DNA of 64,000 bases from CAZIVP01 sp964542915 (GTDB lineage: Bacteria; Calditrichota; Calditrichia; Calditrichales; Calditrichaceae), in the NCBI GenBank assembly GCA_964542915.1, contig CAZIVP010000004.1:186001-250000 (forward strand), in the 5' to 3' direction. The notes beneath the pieces were generated by a model. The model was not told where the DNA came from and searched no databases. It saw only the letters and a list, made by a program, of their open reading frames with translations. The position numbers and the translations under genes are program-made. Shown piece after piece: positions 8,037-16,899 of this stretch (position 1 is its first letter; each line of letters begins with the position of its first letter).

Positions 8037-8501
8037 ATGTTAACGGACCAGGAAAAACAGGAAATATCAAAAGAGATTCAGCACTATCCCCATAAACAGG
8101 CTGCGTGCATCGAAGCGCTCAAAGTAGTCCAAAATCATCGGGGCTGGGTCTCCGATGAAAGTGTAAAAGATATCGCCGCCTTTCTCGAAATGTCGGCGGA
8201 AAAAGTGGACAGCGTAGCTACATTTTACAACCTGGTTTATCGTAAGCCCGTGGGCGAGCATGTCATTCTCCTTTGCGATAGCATCAGCTGCTGGATCACA
8301 GGCTACGAACAAATCCTGGAACATTTTAAAAAACGCTTGGGCATCGGATTCGGTGAAACCACAAAAGATAACAAATTCACGCTTCTGCCCATGGCATGCT
8401 TAGGGGCATGCGATCGTGCTCCCGTTTTGATGGTGGACGATAAAATGTACGACCATCTAACCGTCGAAAAAGTCGATGAAATTTTAAATACCTATTTATA
8501 G
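8037..8501 (+). CDS. nuoE: NADH-quinone oxidoreductase subunit E (2Fe-2S)
   Basis: The 24-kDa subunit of the NADH dehydrogenase module. The 154 residues have the helical N-domain (VSDESVKDIAAFLEM, VDSVATFYNL) and a thioredoxin-like C-domain. Cluster N1a ligands are visible as CDSISC and CLGACDRAP. An AGGA ribosome site lies 4 bases before ATG. The 66-base gap after nuoCD contains only a 10-codon reading frame that looks incidental. It pairs with NuoF and NuoG, which follow. Confidence 0.96.
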   Translation: MLTDQEKQEISKEIQHYPHKQAACIEALKVVQNHRGWVSDESVKDIAAFLEMSAEKVDSVATFYNLVYRKPVGEHVILLCDSISCWITGYEQILEHFKKRLGIGFGETTKDNKFTLLPMACLGACDRAPVLMVDDKMYDHLTVEKVDEILNTYL

Positions 8502-8518
8502 ATAGTGTGTGAACCTGT

Positions 8519-9796
8519 ATGGAAAAAGTGCTCACTAAAAATATTCGTCCGGAAGGGCCACCGCCTATGCTCAAGGAATATGAGCAGGCCGGCGGTTACC
8601 AGGCATTGAGACGCGCCATTAAGGAATTAACGCCTTCTGAAATTCAGGTTGAGGTTAAAAAATCAAACCTGAAAGGACGTGGCGGCGCCGGATTTCCCAC
8701 GGGCGTTAAATGGGGTTTCGTACCTCTGGGAGATGATGCCCCGCATCCGAAATATCTTGTTGCCAACGCCGATGAGATGGAGCCGGGCACGTTCAAGGAT
8801 CGGCTGTTAATGGAAGGCGATCCGCATTTAATGATTGAAGGCATGATCATTAGCGCTTATGCCATTGAGGCCGATGTGGCCTATGTGTTTTTACGATGGG
8901 CTTACCGAAAAGCGGCGCGCCTTATCGAAGAAGCTATAGCCGAAGCTTACAAAGCCGGCTATCTTGGGAAAAACATTCTCGGCAGCGGATATAATCTCGA
9001 CATGTATTTGCATACCAGCGTCGGGCGCTATATGTGCGGCGAGGAAACAGGTCTGTTGAACGCACTGGAAGGCAAACGGGCAACACCCAGAGCCAAACCG
9101 CCTTTTCCGCAAGCCAGCGGACTATTCGGCAAACCCACCATCGTAAACAATGTGGAAACCCTCTGTTCCGTACCGTCTATCATCACCGGCGGTGCAGACT
9201 GGTATCGTAATCTAAGCTCCACAGAGGACGGGGGAACCAAACTGTATGGTGTAAGCGGTCGTGTAAAAAAACCCGGCGTCTGGGAGTTGCCGATGGGCAC
9301 CCCCATGCGGGAAATCATCGAAGAACATGCGGGTGGTATGAAGGAAGGACTGAAGTTTCGGGGAGCGTTACCCGGCGGCGCTTCAACCGATTTTCTCGTA
9401 ACAGATCATATGGATATTCCCTTGGATTACGCCCACGTTATGGAAGCAGGATCACGCCTTGGTACGGGAACGCTCATCGTTTTGGACGACCAAACCTGTC
9501 CCGTGGGCTTCGTATTAAACCTGGAACGCTTTTTCGCGCGTGAATCCTGCGGCTGGTGTACCCCGTGTCGGGACGGACTGCCCTGGATTGAACGTATTTT
9601 ACAATCACTGGAAGATGGCGAGGGTCGGGAGGACGATCTGGAACTGTTAACCATGCACACCGAATACCTGGGACCCGGTAGAACATTCTGTGCTCTGGCG
9701 CCCGGCGCCATGGAACCATTGCAAAGCGCACTTAAATATTTCCACGAGGACTTTGAACAGCACATCAAAGAAAAACGGTGTCCCCGGAGGATATAG
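8519..9796 (+). CDS. nuoF: NADH-quinone oxidoreductase subunit F (NADH/FMN binding)
   Basis: The 51-kDa subunit that oxidises NADH through FMN and cluster N3. The 425-residue product has the nucleotide-binding glycine loop GRGGAGFPTGVKW (residues about 51-63), the FMN region GRYMCGEETGLLNALEG, and the N3 ligands ESCGWCTPCRDG plus a later Cys in TFCALAP. Size and order are standard. The nuoG start codon directly follows the stop (TAGATG). Confidence 0.97.
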   Translation: MEKVLTKNIRPEGPPPMLKEYEQAGGYQALRRAIKELTPSEIQVEVKKSNLKGRGGAGFPTGVKWGFVPLGDDAPHPKYLVANADEMEPGTFKDRLLMEGDPHLMIEGMIISAYAIEADVAYVFLRWAYRKAARLIEEAIAEAYKAGYLGKNILGSGYNLDMYLHTSVGRYMCGEETGLLNALEGKRATPRAKPPFPQASGLFGKPTIVNNVETLCSVPSIITGGADWYRNLSSTEDGGTKLYGVSGRVKKPGVWELPMGTPMREIIEEHAGGMKEGLKFRGALPGGASTDFLVTDHMDIPLDYAHVMEAGSRLGTGTLIVLDDQTCPVGFVLNLERFFARESCGWCTPCRDGLPWIERILQSLEDGEGREDDLELLTMHTEYLGPGRTFCALAPGAMEPLQSALKYFHEDFEQHIKEKRCPRRI

Positions 9797-12517
9797 ATGG
9801 CCAAAATTTACATAGATGGAAAAGCTTACGAAGTTAATGAAAATCAGAATTTGCTGCATGCCATAATTTCGCTGGGATTCAATCTTCCCTATTTTTGCTG
9901 GCATCCGGCCATGGGATCGGTCGGTGCATGCCGGCAGTGTGCCATCAAGATGTTTAAAGATGAAAATGATACAAAAGGGCGCATTGCCATGGCCTGCATG
10001 GAACCGGTGACCGATGGCGCGCGCATTTCCATAGAAGATGAAGAAGCCCGGGCCATGCGATCAAACGTGATCGAATGGTTAATGACCAACCATCCTCACG
10101 ACTGCCCTATCTGCGATGAAGGCGGTGAATGTCATCTCCAGGATATGACCGTGATGAGCGGGCACAACTACCGCCGGTTCCGCTATAACAAACGCACTTA
10201 TCGCAATCAATATCTTGGACCGTTTATCAATCATGAAATGAACCGCTGTATTCAATGCTATCGTTGTGTACGCTTTTATCGCGATTATGCCGACGGCGAA
10301 GATCTCGATGCCTTTGCCGCCCATAACCATGTTTATTTCGGAAGACACGAAGACGGCGTGTTGGAAAACGAATTCAGCGGAAATCTGATCGAAGTCTGCC
10401 CCACCGGTGTTTTCACGGACAAGACGTTAAAAGAACATTATACTCGAAAATGGGATTTGACAACCGCGCCATCTATTTGCCAGCTGTGCAGCCTGGGCTG
10501 CAATACTATAGCCGGCGAACGCTACGGCACCATTCGCCGTGTTTATGCCCGTTATAATGGAGAAGTAAACGGCTATTTTATTTGCGACCGCGGTCGTTTC
10601 GGTTACGCATTTTTGAACAGCGCAAAAAGGATTCGGAGCGCAAAAATACACAAAGATAGCGAAGGACAGGTGCGCTCATCGAATAACGAGGATGAAGTGA
10701 TCAAGAATGTTGCAGGCATTTTAAGCAAAGGCGGCAAGGCGATCGGAATAGGATCACCGCGTGCTTCTCTGGAGTCTAACTTTGCCTTACGGCAGCTTGT
10801 GGGAGAAGAAAATTTTTACCGTGGCGTATCGGAACAAGACGACCGTCTAACCGGACTGGTTTTAAACATTCTCAAAAATACGCCCGTTCGTACCCCTTCC
10901 CTTAAAGAGACGGAAAAGGCTGACGCCGTATTTATACTTGGGGAAGATGTAACCAATACGGTTCCGATGTTGGCTTTATCGCTCCGTCAATGCGTCCGGC
11001 AAGTGCAAAAAGACACTGCCGCTAAACTAAATATTCCGGAATGGCATGATGCCGCAGTGCGTGAAGCCGGCCAGGGTCAAACCAATCCACTCTATATCGC
11101 CGCGCCGGCCCATACCAAACTGAACGACATCGCCCGCCGCTCAATAAACCTGGCCCCGGACGACATCGCACGGCTGGGTTTCGCCGTGGCGGCAAAACTC
11201 GATGCGGAAGCGCCCCTACCTGACAATATGGATAATGCCCTGCAAACAATGGCCGGCGAAATTGCCGATTCGCTGCAAAAGGCGAAACGTCCATTAGTCG
11301 TATCCGGAACCGGTATGCGAAATGAAGCTGTAATAAAAGCGGCGGCCAATGTGGCACGAGCGCTGCATAAACAAAATAAAAATTCCGAATTGCTATTGAC
11401 CCTTCCTGAAGCCAACAGTCTCGGACTGGCCATGATGGGAGGATCCTCCGTGGATAAAGCGCTTAAAACGCTTGATTCCGGCGATACGGATACCGTCATT
11501 ATTTTAGAAAACGATCTTCAAGAATGGGCGACGTCATCTCTTCTGGAAACCGTGCAACATAAAATGAAGCATGTGATTGTGCTGGACTACCTGGAAAGCA
11601 GAACCAGTGAGGCCGCCGAAGTTACCATTCCGGTTGCGGCTTTTACCGAAGCTCCCGGTACGGTGATAAACCAGGAAGGAAGAGCACAGCGGTACTACCA
11701 GGTTGCTCAGACCCAAACGATTATCCAACCGGCATGGCGCTGGTTAAAGAAAATTGCGACGGCTTCCGAAATCAAAACCATGACCGATTGGCAAACCTTC
11801 GATGATTTTGTAAATAACTTGGCGGAACAAATTCCTGACTTTCAGGGCGTCGAATCCATTAGTCCGCCTGAGGGGTTCCGGATTGCCGGTCAACAAATGC
11901 CGCGTCAATCCCATCGCTACAGCGGAAGAACGGCTATGAAAGCTCATGAAAACGTTCATGAACCGCGACTACCGGATGATCCCGACAGCCCTTTTGGTTT
12001 TTCGATGGAGGGTTACCGCGGCCCAACACCGTCATCGTTGATTTCACTATTCTGGTCTCCGGGATGGAATTCGACCCAAGCGATCAATCGCTTTCAAATT
12101 GAGGTAGGCGGTCCGCTACACGGAGGCGATCCTGGCCGGCGCCTGATCGAACCACAGCCGGACCGTAAAGCATCTTATTTTACCGATATTCCTGATGGCT
12201 TTAAAATTAAAAAATCACAATGGCTGGTCTTGCCAAATTATCATATCTTCGGAAGTGAACCGAAAAGCATGCACACGAAAGGTGTCGCCGAACGGGCGCC
12301 CAGGCCTTACATTATGTTGAGCGGGGCCGACAGCGACAAATTCAATATTGAAAAGGGCGGTTTTGCGCAGCTCAAAATCGGCGAACGACAACTGCAATTA
12401 ACCGTTACATTCGATGAAACATTGCCGCCGGGTATTGCACTTGTACCTGCGGGTTTAATTGATTTACCTCTGAGTTATCTACCGCAATGGGCAACGATTT
12501 CGGAGACGCGAGTATGA
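9797..12517 (+). CDS. nuoG: NADH-quinone oxidoreductase subunit G
   Basis: The 75-kDa iron-sulfur subunit (906 residues). In order: an N-terminal ferredoxin domain for N1b (CWHPAMGSVGACRQC), the His/Cys site of N5 (CPICDEGGECHLQDM), N4 ligands (CIQCYRCVRF and EVCPTGVF), and CQLCSLGCN with a later Cys in YFICDRG. The last set matches the extra cluster N7 known from E. coli and Thermus. A molybdopterin-oxidoreductase-like domain without an obvious active site follows, then a diverged C-terminal part. The stop overlaps nuoH by 4 bases. Confidence 0.95.
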   Translation: MAKIYIDGKAYEVNENQNLLHAIISLGFNLPYFCWHPAMGSVGACRQCAIKMFKDENDTKGRIAMACMEPVTDGARISIEDEEARAMRSNVIEWLMTNHPHDCPICDEGGECHLQDMTVMSGHNYRRFRYNKRTYRNQYLGPFINHEMNRCIQCYRCVRFYRDYADGEDLDAFAAHNHVYFGRHEDGVLENEFSGNLIEVCPTGVFTDKTLKEHYTRKWDLTTAPSICQLCSLGCNTIAGERYGTIRRVYARYNGEVNGYFICDRGRFGYAFLNSAKRIRSAKIHKDSEGQVRSSNNEDEVIKNVAGILSKGGKAIGIGSPRASLESNFALRQLVGEENFYRGVSEQDDRLTGLVLNILKNTPVRTPSLKETEKADAVFILGEDVTNTVPMLALSLRQCVRQVQKDTAAKLNIPEWHDAAVREAGQGQTNPLYIAAPAHTKLNDIARRSINLAPDDIARLGFAVAAKLDAEAPLPDNMDNALQTMAGEIADSLQKAKRPLVVSGTGMRNEAVIKAAANVARALHKQNKNSELLLTLPEANSLGLAMMGGSSVDKALKTLDSGDTDTVIILENDLQEWATSSLLETVQHKMKHVIVLDYLESRTSEAAEVTIPVAAFTEAPGTVINQEGRAQRYYQVAQTQTIIQPAWRWLKKIATASEIKTMTDWQTFDDFVNNLAEQIPDFQGVESISPPEGFRIAGQQMPRQSHRYSGRTAMKAHENVHEPRLPDDPDSPFGFSMEGYRGPTPSSLISLFWSPGWNSTQAINRFQIEVGGPLHGGDPGRRLIEPQPDRKASYFTDIPDGFKIKKSQWLVLPNYHIFGSEPKSMHTKGVAERAPRPYIMLSGADSDKFNIEKGGFAQLKIGERQLQLTVTFDETLPPGIALVPAGLIDLPLSYLPQWATISETRV

Positions 12518-13464
12518 ATGCCACCGTTCAAACAATGCTGATCATCTTTTCTGTTTTAATGGGCGTTCTGACCACCGCCGCCGCACTGATATGGATAGAG
12601 AGACGTATGTTGGGAGCCTGGCAGGATCGCTATGGCCCGAATCGGGTCGGACCGTTTGGCATTTTTCAGGTCATTGCCGATATGATCAAAATATTTTTTA
12701 AAGAAGACTGGATACCGCCCTTCGCGGACAAAGTGGTTTTCACAATCGCGCCTTCCATCGTTGTTGCAACGGTTCTGATGGGTTTTGCGATAATACCCTT
12801 TACACCTGATGCGTTCGTGGTGGATTTAAATATCGGAATTCTGTTCTTCCTGGCGATGTCGTCACTGGGCGCTTATAGTCTGGTGCTCGGTGGTTGGGCA
12901 TCCAATAATAAATATGCATTGCTGGGAGCACTACGCGGTTCAGCTCAGATGATTTCATATGAAGTCTTTTTGGGACTTTCCCTTATGGGCGTGGTTATGC
13001 TCGCCGGTTCCTTCAGCTTACGCGATATTGTGCTTGCACAGCAGGATTTGTGGTTTGTAATCCCGCAATTACCGGGTTTTATCATCTTTTTTATAGCCGG
13101 TCTGGCGGAAAGCCACCGACTTCCGTTCGACATCCCGGAAGCCGAGAGTGAATTGATTGCAGGCTATCATTCCGAATATTCCGGCATGAAATTCGGAATG
13201 TTTTTTGTGGGTGAATATCTGGGTGTAACTTTAATTTCCGCGCTTACCGTGACCCTGTTCTTCGGCGGCTGGCTGGGACCCGATTTCCTGCCGCCGGTGG
13301 TATGGTTCTGTTTGAAAACGGTGATTTTTATCCTGTTATTCGTCTTATTACGCGCGGCATTACCCAGGCCACGTTACGATCAATTAATGTCATATGGCTG
13401 GAAAGTGTTATTGCCGATTTCGCTTCTTAACTTGTTGGTTACGGGCGCAATTGTTTTGGCGTAA
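12514..13464 (+). CDS. nuoH: NADH-quinone oxidoreductase subunit H
   Basis: Membrane subunit at the junction of the two arms; it lines the quinone tunnel. About eight membrane helices are visible, with signatures RYGPNRVGPFGIFQ, RGSAQMISYEV and FDIPEAESELIAGYHSEYSG. The frame extends upstream to ATG 12487, but ATG 12514 overlaps the nuoG stop (ATGA) and gives the expected MNATVQTM start and 316-residue length, so it is preferred. A 126-base gap before nuoI carries a small in-frame ORF. Confidence 0.95.
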   Translation: MNATVQTMLIIFSVLMGVLTTAAALIWIERRMLGAWQDRYGPNRVGPFGIFQVIADMIKIFFKEDWIPPFADKVVFTIAPSIVVATVLMGFAIIPFTPDAFVVDLNIGILFFLAMSSLGAYSLVLGGWASNNKYALLGALRGSAQMISYEVFLGLSLMGVVMLAGSFSLRDIVLAQQDLWFVIPQLPGFIIFFIAGLAESHRLPFDIPEAESELIAGYHSEYSGMKFGMFFVGEYLGVTLISALTVTLFFGGWLGPDFLPPVVWFCLKTVIFILLFVLLRAALPRPRYDQLMSYGWKVLLPISLLNLLVTGAIVLA

Positions 13465-13539
13465 ATTCGACTGTAAAGTGGGTTACTGCCAATAAAAAAG
13501 AAAACCGTTTTAAATAGAACATGACAGGCAGAGGTTACA

Positions 13540-13581
13540 ATGACTTTAGAAAAGCAGAAATCAAAAAAAGCGCAGGAATGA
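13540..13581 (+). CDS. 13-codon mini-ORF in frame with nuoI
   Basis: ATG ACT TTA begins a 13-residue peptide (MTLEKQKSKKAQE) preceded by AGAGG at 6-base spacing, and it ends at TGA 9 bases before the nuoI ATG. It is in the same frame as nuoI and overlaps its ribosome binding region. It may couple translation to nuoI, be the remnant of an N-terminal extension, or be chance. Confidence 0.25.
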   Translation: MTLEKQKSKKAQE

Positions 13582-13590
13582 GGGTGCGTA

Positions 13591-14106
13591 ATGCTTAGCA
13601 TTCTAAGAAGTATATATCTGGTTTTTTTACATATATTCCGTAAGCCCTTTACGGTTCAGTATCCTGAACAAAAGATAGAACTGCCGGCGCGATGGCGCGG
13701 AAGAATTGTGCTTACACGCGATCCCGACGGAGGTGAACGTTGTGTGGGATGTTATCTCTGTGCGGTTGCCTGTCCCGTTGATTGCATTGCCCTTCAGGCG
13801 ACTGAAGATGAAAACGGTCGGCGCTATCCGGATTTTTTTCGCATCAATTTCTCACGTTGTATTTTTTGCGGTTTATGTGAAGAGGCGTGTCCGACCTACG
13901 CCATCCAATTAATACCGGATTTCGAAATGGCTGAATACGAACGACAAAATTTGGTTTATGAAAAAGAAGATCTTTTAATCAATGGCGAGGGCAAATACAA
14001 AGGTTATAATTTCTATAATTTTTCAGGGTTACAGATCGGCGGCAAAGACAAGGGCGAAGCGAATAATGAGGATCCGCCCATCGACGTAAAGGATTTGATG
14101 CCATAG
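13591..14106 (+). CDS. nuoI: NADH-quinone oxidoreductase subunit I (2 x 4Fe-4S)
   Basis: Ferredoxin-like subunit carrying clusters N6a and N6b, linking NuoG to NuoB. Both eight-Cys-set motifs are intact: CVGCYLCAVACPVDC and CIFCGLCEEACP. At 171 residues the size is typical, with a C-terminal tail rich in charged residues. GAGGG lies 6 bases before ATG 13591. An upstream in-frame mini-ORF is separated from it by a TGA. Confidence 0.96.
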   Translation: MLSILRSIYLVFLHIFRKPFTVQYPEQKIELPARWRGRIVLTRDPDGGERCVGCYLCAVACPVDCIALQATEDENGRRYPDFFRINFSRCIFCGLCEEACPTYAIQLIPDFEMAEYERQNLVYEKEDLLINGEGKYKGYNFYNFSGLQIGGKDKGEANNEDPPIDVKDLMP

Positions 14107-14169
14107 CAAAATGATGGACAATAATAATGTATTGGTATAAATGTGTTCAAGTTTTAACTTAGAATTGAT

Positions 14170-14700
14170 ATGAATATTCTGTTTTTCATTGCGGCATTCG
14201 TTGCGGTTATTGCGACGATCATGGTTATAACACGCTTAAACGCCGTTCATGCATTGCTTTATCTGATTGTTTCTCTTCTGGCTGCGGCTGTTATATTCTT
14301 TATTCTCGGCGCGCCGTTTATTGCGGCTTTGGAAGTTATTATTTATGCCGGCGCAATTATGGTTTTGTTCGTATTTGTTATTATGCTTCTGAATTTGGGC
14401 AAAGCTGCAGTTTCCCAGGAACGACAATGGTTGAATCCTAAAATGTGGTATGGACCGGCTTTCCTGGCGCTTATTCTGTTTGTGGAATTGCTTTACATAT
14501 TTTCATTCAGCGGCGGCACTGAAACCGAAGCTGCGATTATTTCGCCAAAAGCAGTTGGTATGAGTCTCTTCGGCCCTTATTTGTTAGCGGTTGAACTGGC
14601 CGCCATGTTGTTGATCGCCGGCATTGTTGGCGCTTACCATCTGGGACGCCGCAAAAAGACAGCCAGACATCGTTTTATGATGGAGGATGATCGGCTATGA
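14170..14700 (+). CDS. nuoJ: NADH-quinone oxidoreductase subunit J
   Basis: Membrane subunit with five predicted helices (176 residues). The third helix region AALEVIIYAGAIMVLFVFVI matches the family's signature with its conserved Glu and Tyr, near the pi-bulge implicated in coupling. The C-terminus is basic (GRRKKTARHRF). The ribosome site before ATG 14170 is weak. It overlaps nuoK by 4 bases. Confidence 0.95.
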   Translation: MNILFFIAAFVAVIATIMVITRLNAVHALLYLIVSLLAAAVIFFILGAPFIAALEVIIYAGAIMVLFVFVIMLLNLGKAAVSQERQWLNPKMWYGPAFLALILFVELLYIFSFSGGTETEAAIISPKAVGMSLFGPYLLAVELAAMLLIAGIVGAYHLGRRKKTARHRFMMEDDRL

Positions 14701-15005
14701 TGACGCTTCCCCTGGAATACGGATTGTATTTGGCCGCTACGTTGTTTGTCCTGGGATTAATCGGACTGCTGGTCAGAAGAAATATTATTTTTATGTTGAT
14801 GTCGATCGAAATAATGCTCAATGCCGCGGGCATTGCGTTTGTGGTGGGCAGCGCCCGATGGGGTCAGCCAGACGGCCAAGTTATGTTCATATTTATTTTA
14901 ACCATGGCCGCAGCCGAGGTTGCTGTTGGCTTATCTTTGATTTTACAAATATACGAAAAATTCAAAACGGTCGATAGCGATGCCGTTAGTAACATGAGAG
15001 GCTGA
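14697..15005 (+). CDS. nuoK: NADH-quinone oxidoreductase subunit K
   Basis: Three-helix membrane subunit related to MrpC antiporter proteins (102 residues). The conserved helix-2 Glu is in MLMSIEIMLNAAG and the helix-3 Glu in LTMAAAEVAVGLSL. It starts inside the nuoJ stop (ATGA), and nuoL begins one base after its own stop, so J-K-L are probably translated together. Confidence 0.96.
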   Translation: MMTLPLEYGLYLAATLFVLGLIGLLVRRNIIFMLMSIEIMLNAAGIAFVVGSARWGQPDGQVMFIFILTMAAAEVAVGLSLILQIYEKFKTVDSDAVSNMRG

Positions 15006-15006
15006 T

Positions 15007-16899
15007 ATGTTCGATTTGCTGTGGCTGGTTCCGGCGTTACCGTTTATAGGCTTTGTATTGCTGGCTTTGTTCGGAGGGCGTTTATCACGCAATTCAGCGG
15101 CCGGGATCGGAGTTGGGTCTGTTGGTATTTCAGCAATTCTTACGCTTTTCATAGGATTTACGTTTATTCAGGCGCCTCCGGAGAGTGCAACGTATACACA
15201 GGTATTGTGGAAATGGGTTGCCGTGAAGTCATTCACGCCCTCCATCGCCCTGCATCTGGATGCCCTTTCGCTGGTTTTTATATTCGTTATCACCTTTGTA
15301 GGCTTTTTTATTCACCTCTATTCCAGCCGGTTCATGTGGGAAGAAGAAGGCTACAGTCGTTTTTTTGCATACATGAATTTATTTGTGGGCTCCATGTTAA
15401 CTCTGGTTCTCGCAGACAACCTGTTGTTACTCTATCTCGGCTGGGAAGGCGTAGGACTTTGCAGTTACCTCCTGATCGGTTTCTGGTACAAGGATTCCGC
15501 CAACGGTTATGCCGCACGTAAAGCCTTTATCGTAACGCGCGTCGGCGATACGGCAATGGCCATCGGTCTCTTTCTGTTATTCACTCATTTCAGTACATTA
15601 CACATTCAAACGCTTTTAGATCAGGCATCGGCGCAATGGACGATTCATTCCACAAGCGCCACATTGGTTGCAGCCCTGCTATTGGGCGGCGCCGTGGGAA
15701 AATCGGCCCAACTACCGCTACAAACGTGGCTGCCCGACGCCATGGCCGGTCCAACCCCTGTTAGCGCATTAATCCATGCTGCTACCATGGTAACAGCCGG
15801 CGTGTACTTAATTGCCCGCACAAATGTCTTTTTTACCCTTGCACCGGCGGTTCAAACCGCAGTTGCCGTGCTGGGTGCATTCACCCTTTTGATAGCGGGA
15901 TTTACCGCACTCACCCAACGCGATATAAAACGTGTACTGGCTTACTCTACCATTAGCCAGATTGGTTATATGTTTCTGGCATTGGGAGTGGGCGCCTGGT
16001 CGGCGGCCGTATTCCACTTTATGACCCATGCCTTCTTTAAAGCGCTGCTATTTCTTGCAGCTGGCGTTATCATACTGGTACTCCATCATGAGCATGACAT
16101 GTTCAAAATGGGCGGGTTGCGACGCAAACTGCCCGTCACATTTTGGACCTTTTTAATAGGCTCGGCTTCGCTGGCCGCATTACCTTTGATTACCGCCGGC
16201 TTTTACAGCAAAGATTTAATCCTTTGGTTTGCATTTGCCAGCCCCATGGGCAGCAAATGGCTTTGGGCTGCAGGTTTGCTAGGCGCCTTTATTACAGCGA
16301 TATACACATTTCGAATGGTATTTGTAACATTTTTTGGAACCGCTCAAACGAAAGTTAGCCATAAACCGTCGCGGTTATTGCAAATACCGCTCATAGTGCT
16401 GGCGGTATTTGCCCTTATAGCCGGTTTTGTTGAATTGCCCCATACACTTGGACATTTAACGCTGTTCTCGGGTCTCATGCAGTCCGTTTTACCTGAAAGC
16501 ACGATCCACAATGCAGGCGTATCGACCGAATTGGTTTTGCAATTGATCGCCGCCGCGGTAACGTTAATCGGGATATTGATTGCCTATTATGTTTACATAA
16601 AACGCCGCGCACTGGCGGATCAAATCGCTAAATCGGGTATCGGGGCGGGGCTGCATCGTTTCTGGTTTTCCGGTTGGGGCTTCGATTGGCTTTACGACCG
16701 CCTTTTTGTAATTCCTCTGGTCTGGTTTGCTCAAATCAACCGCAGTGATTTTATCGATTTCATTTATAATGGAATTGCATCGACAACGCAGATATTCCAC
16801 GAACAACTCAGCTTAACGCAAACCGGTAAACTGCGCTGGTATGCCATGGGCATTTTACTCGGTGCGGTAATTACCTTAACGGTGGTGGTATATTTATGA
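15007..16899 (+). CDS. nuoL: NADH-quinone oxidoreductase subunit L (antiporter-like)
   Basis: Largest membrane subunit, at the distal end of the proton-pumping arm; 630 residues with about 16 helices. Family signatures include the Glu-containing YLGWEGVGLCSYLLIGFW and the channel-Lys region LPDAMAGPTPVSALIHAATM. The C-terminal part holds the long lateral helix and final anchor (last about 100 residues). It overlaps nuoM by 4 bases. Confidence 0.96.
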   Translation: MFDLLWLVPALPFIGFVLLALFGGRLSRNSAAGIGVGSVGISAILTLFIGFTFIQAPPESATYTQVLWKWVAVKSFTPSIALHLDALSLVFIFVITFVGFFIHLYSSRFMWEEEGYSRFFAYMNLFVGSMLTLVLADNLLLLYLGWEGVGLCSYLLIGFWYKDSANGYAARKAFIVTRVGDTAMAIGLFLLFTHFSTLHIQTLLDQASAQWTIHSTSATLVAALLLGGAVGKSAQLPLQTWLPDAMAGPTPVSALIHAATMVTAGVYLIARTNVFFTLAPAVQTAVAVLGAFTLLIAGFTALTQRDIKRVLAYSTISQIGYMFLALGVGAWSAAVFHFMTHAFFKALLFLAAGVIILVLHHEHDMFKMGGLRRKLPVTFWTFLIGSASLAALPLITAGFYSKDLILWFAFASPMGSKWLWAAGLLGAFITAIYTFRMVFVTFFGTAQTKVSHKPSRLLQIPLIVLAVFALIAGFVELPHTLGHLTLFSGLMQSVLPESTIHNAGVSTELVLQLIAAAVTLIGILIAYYVYIKRRALADQIAKSGIGAGLHRFWFSGWGFDWLYDRLFVIPLVWFAQINRSDFIDFIYNGIASTTQIFHEQLSLTQTGKLRWYAMGILLGAVITLTVVVYL

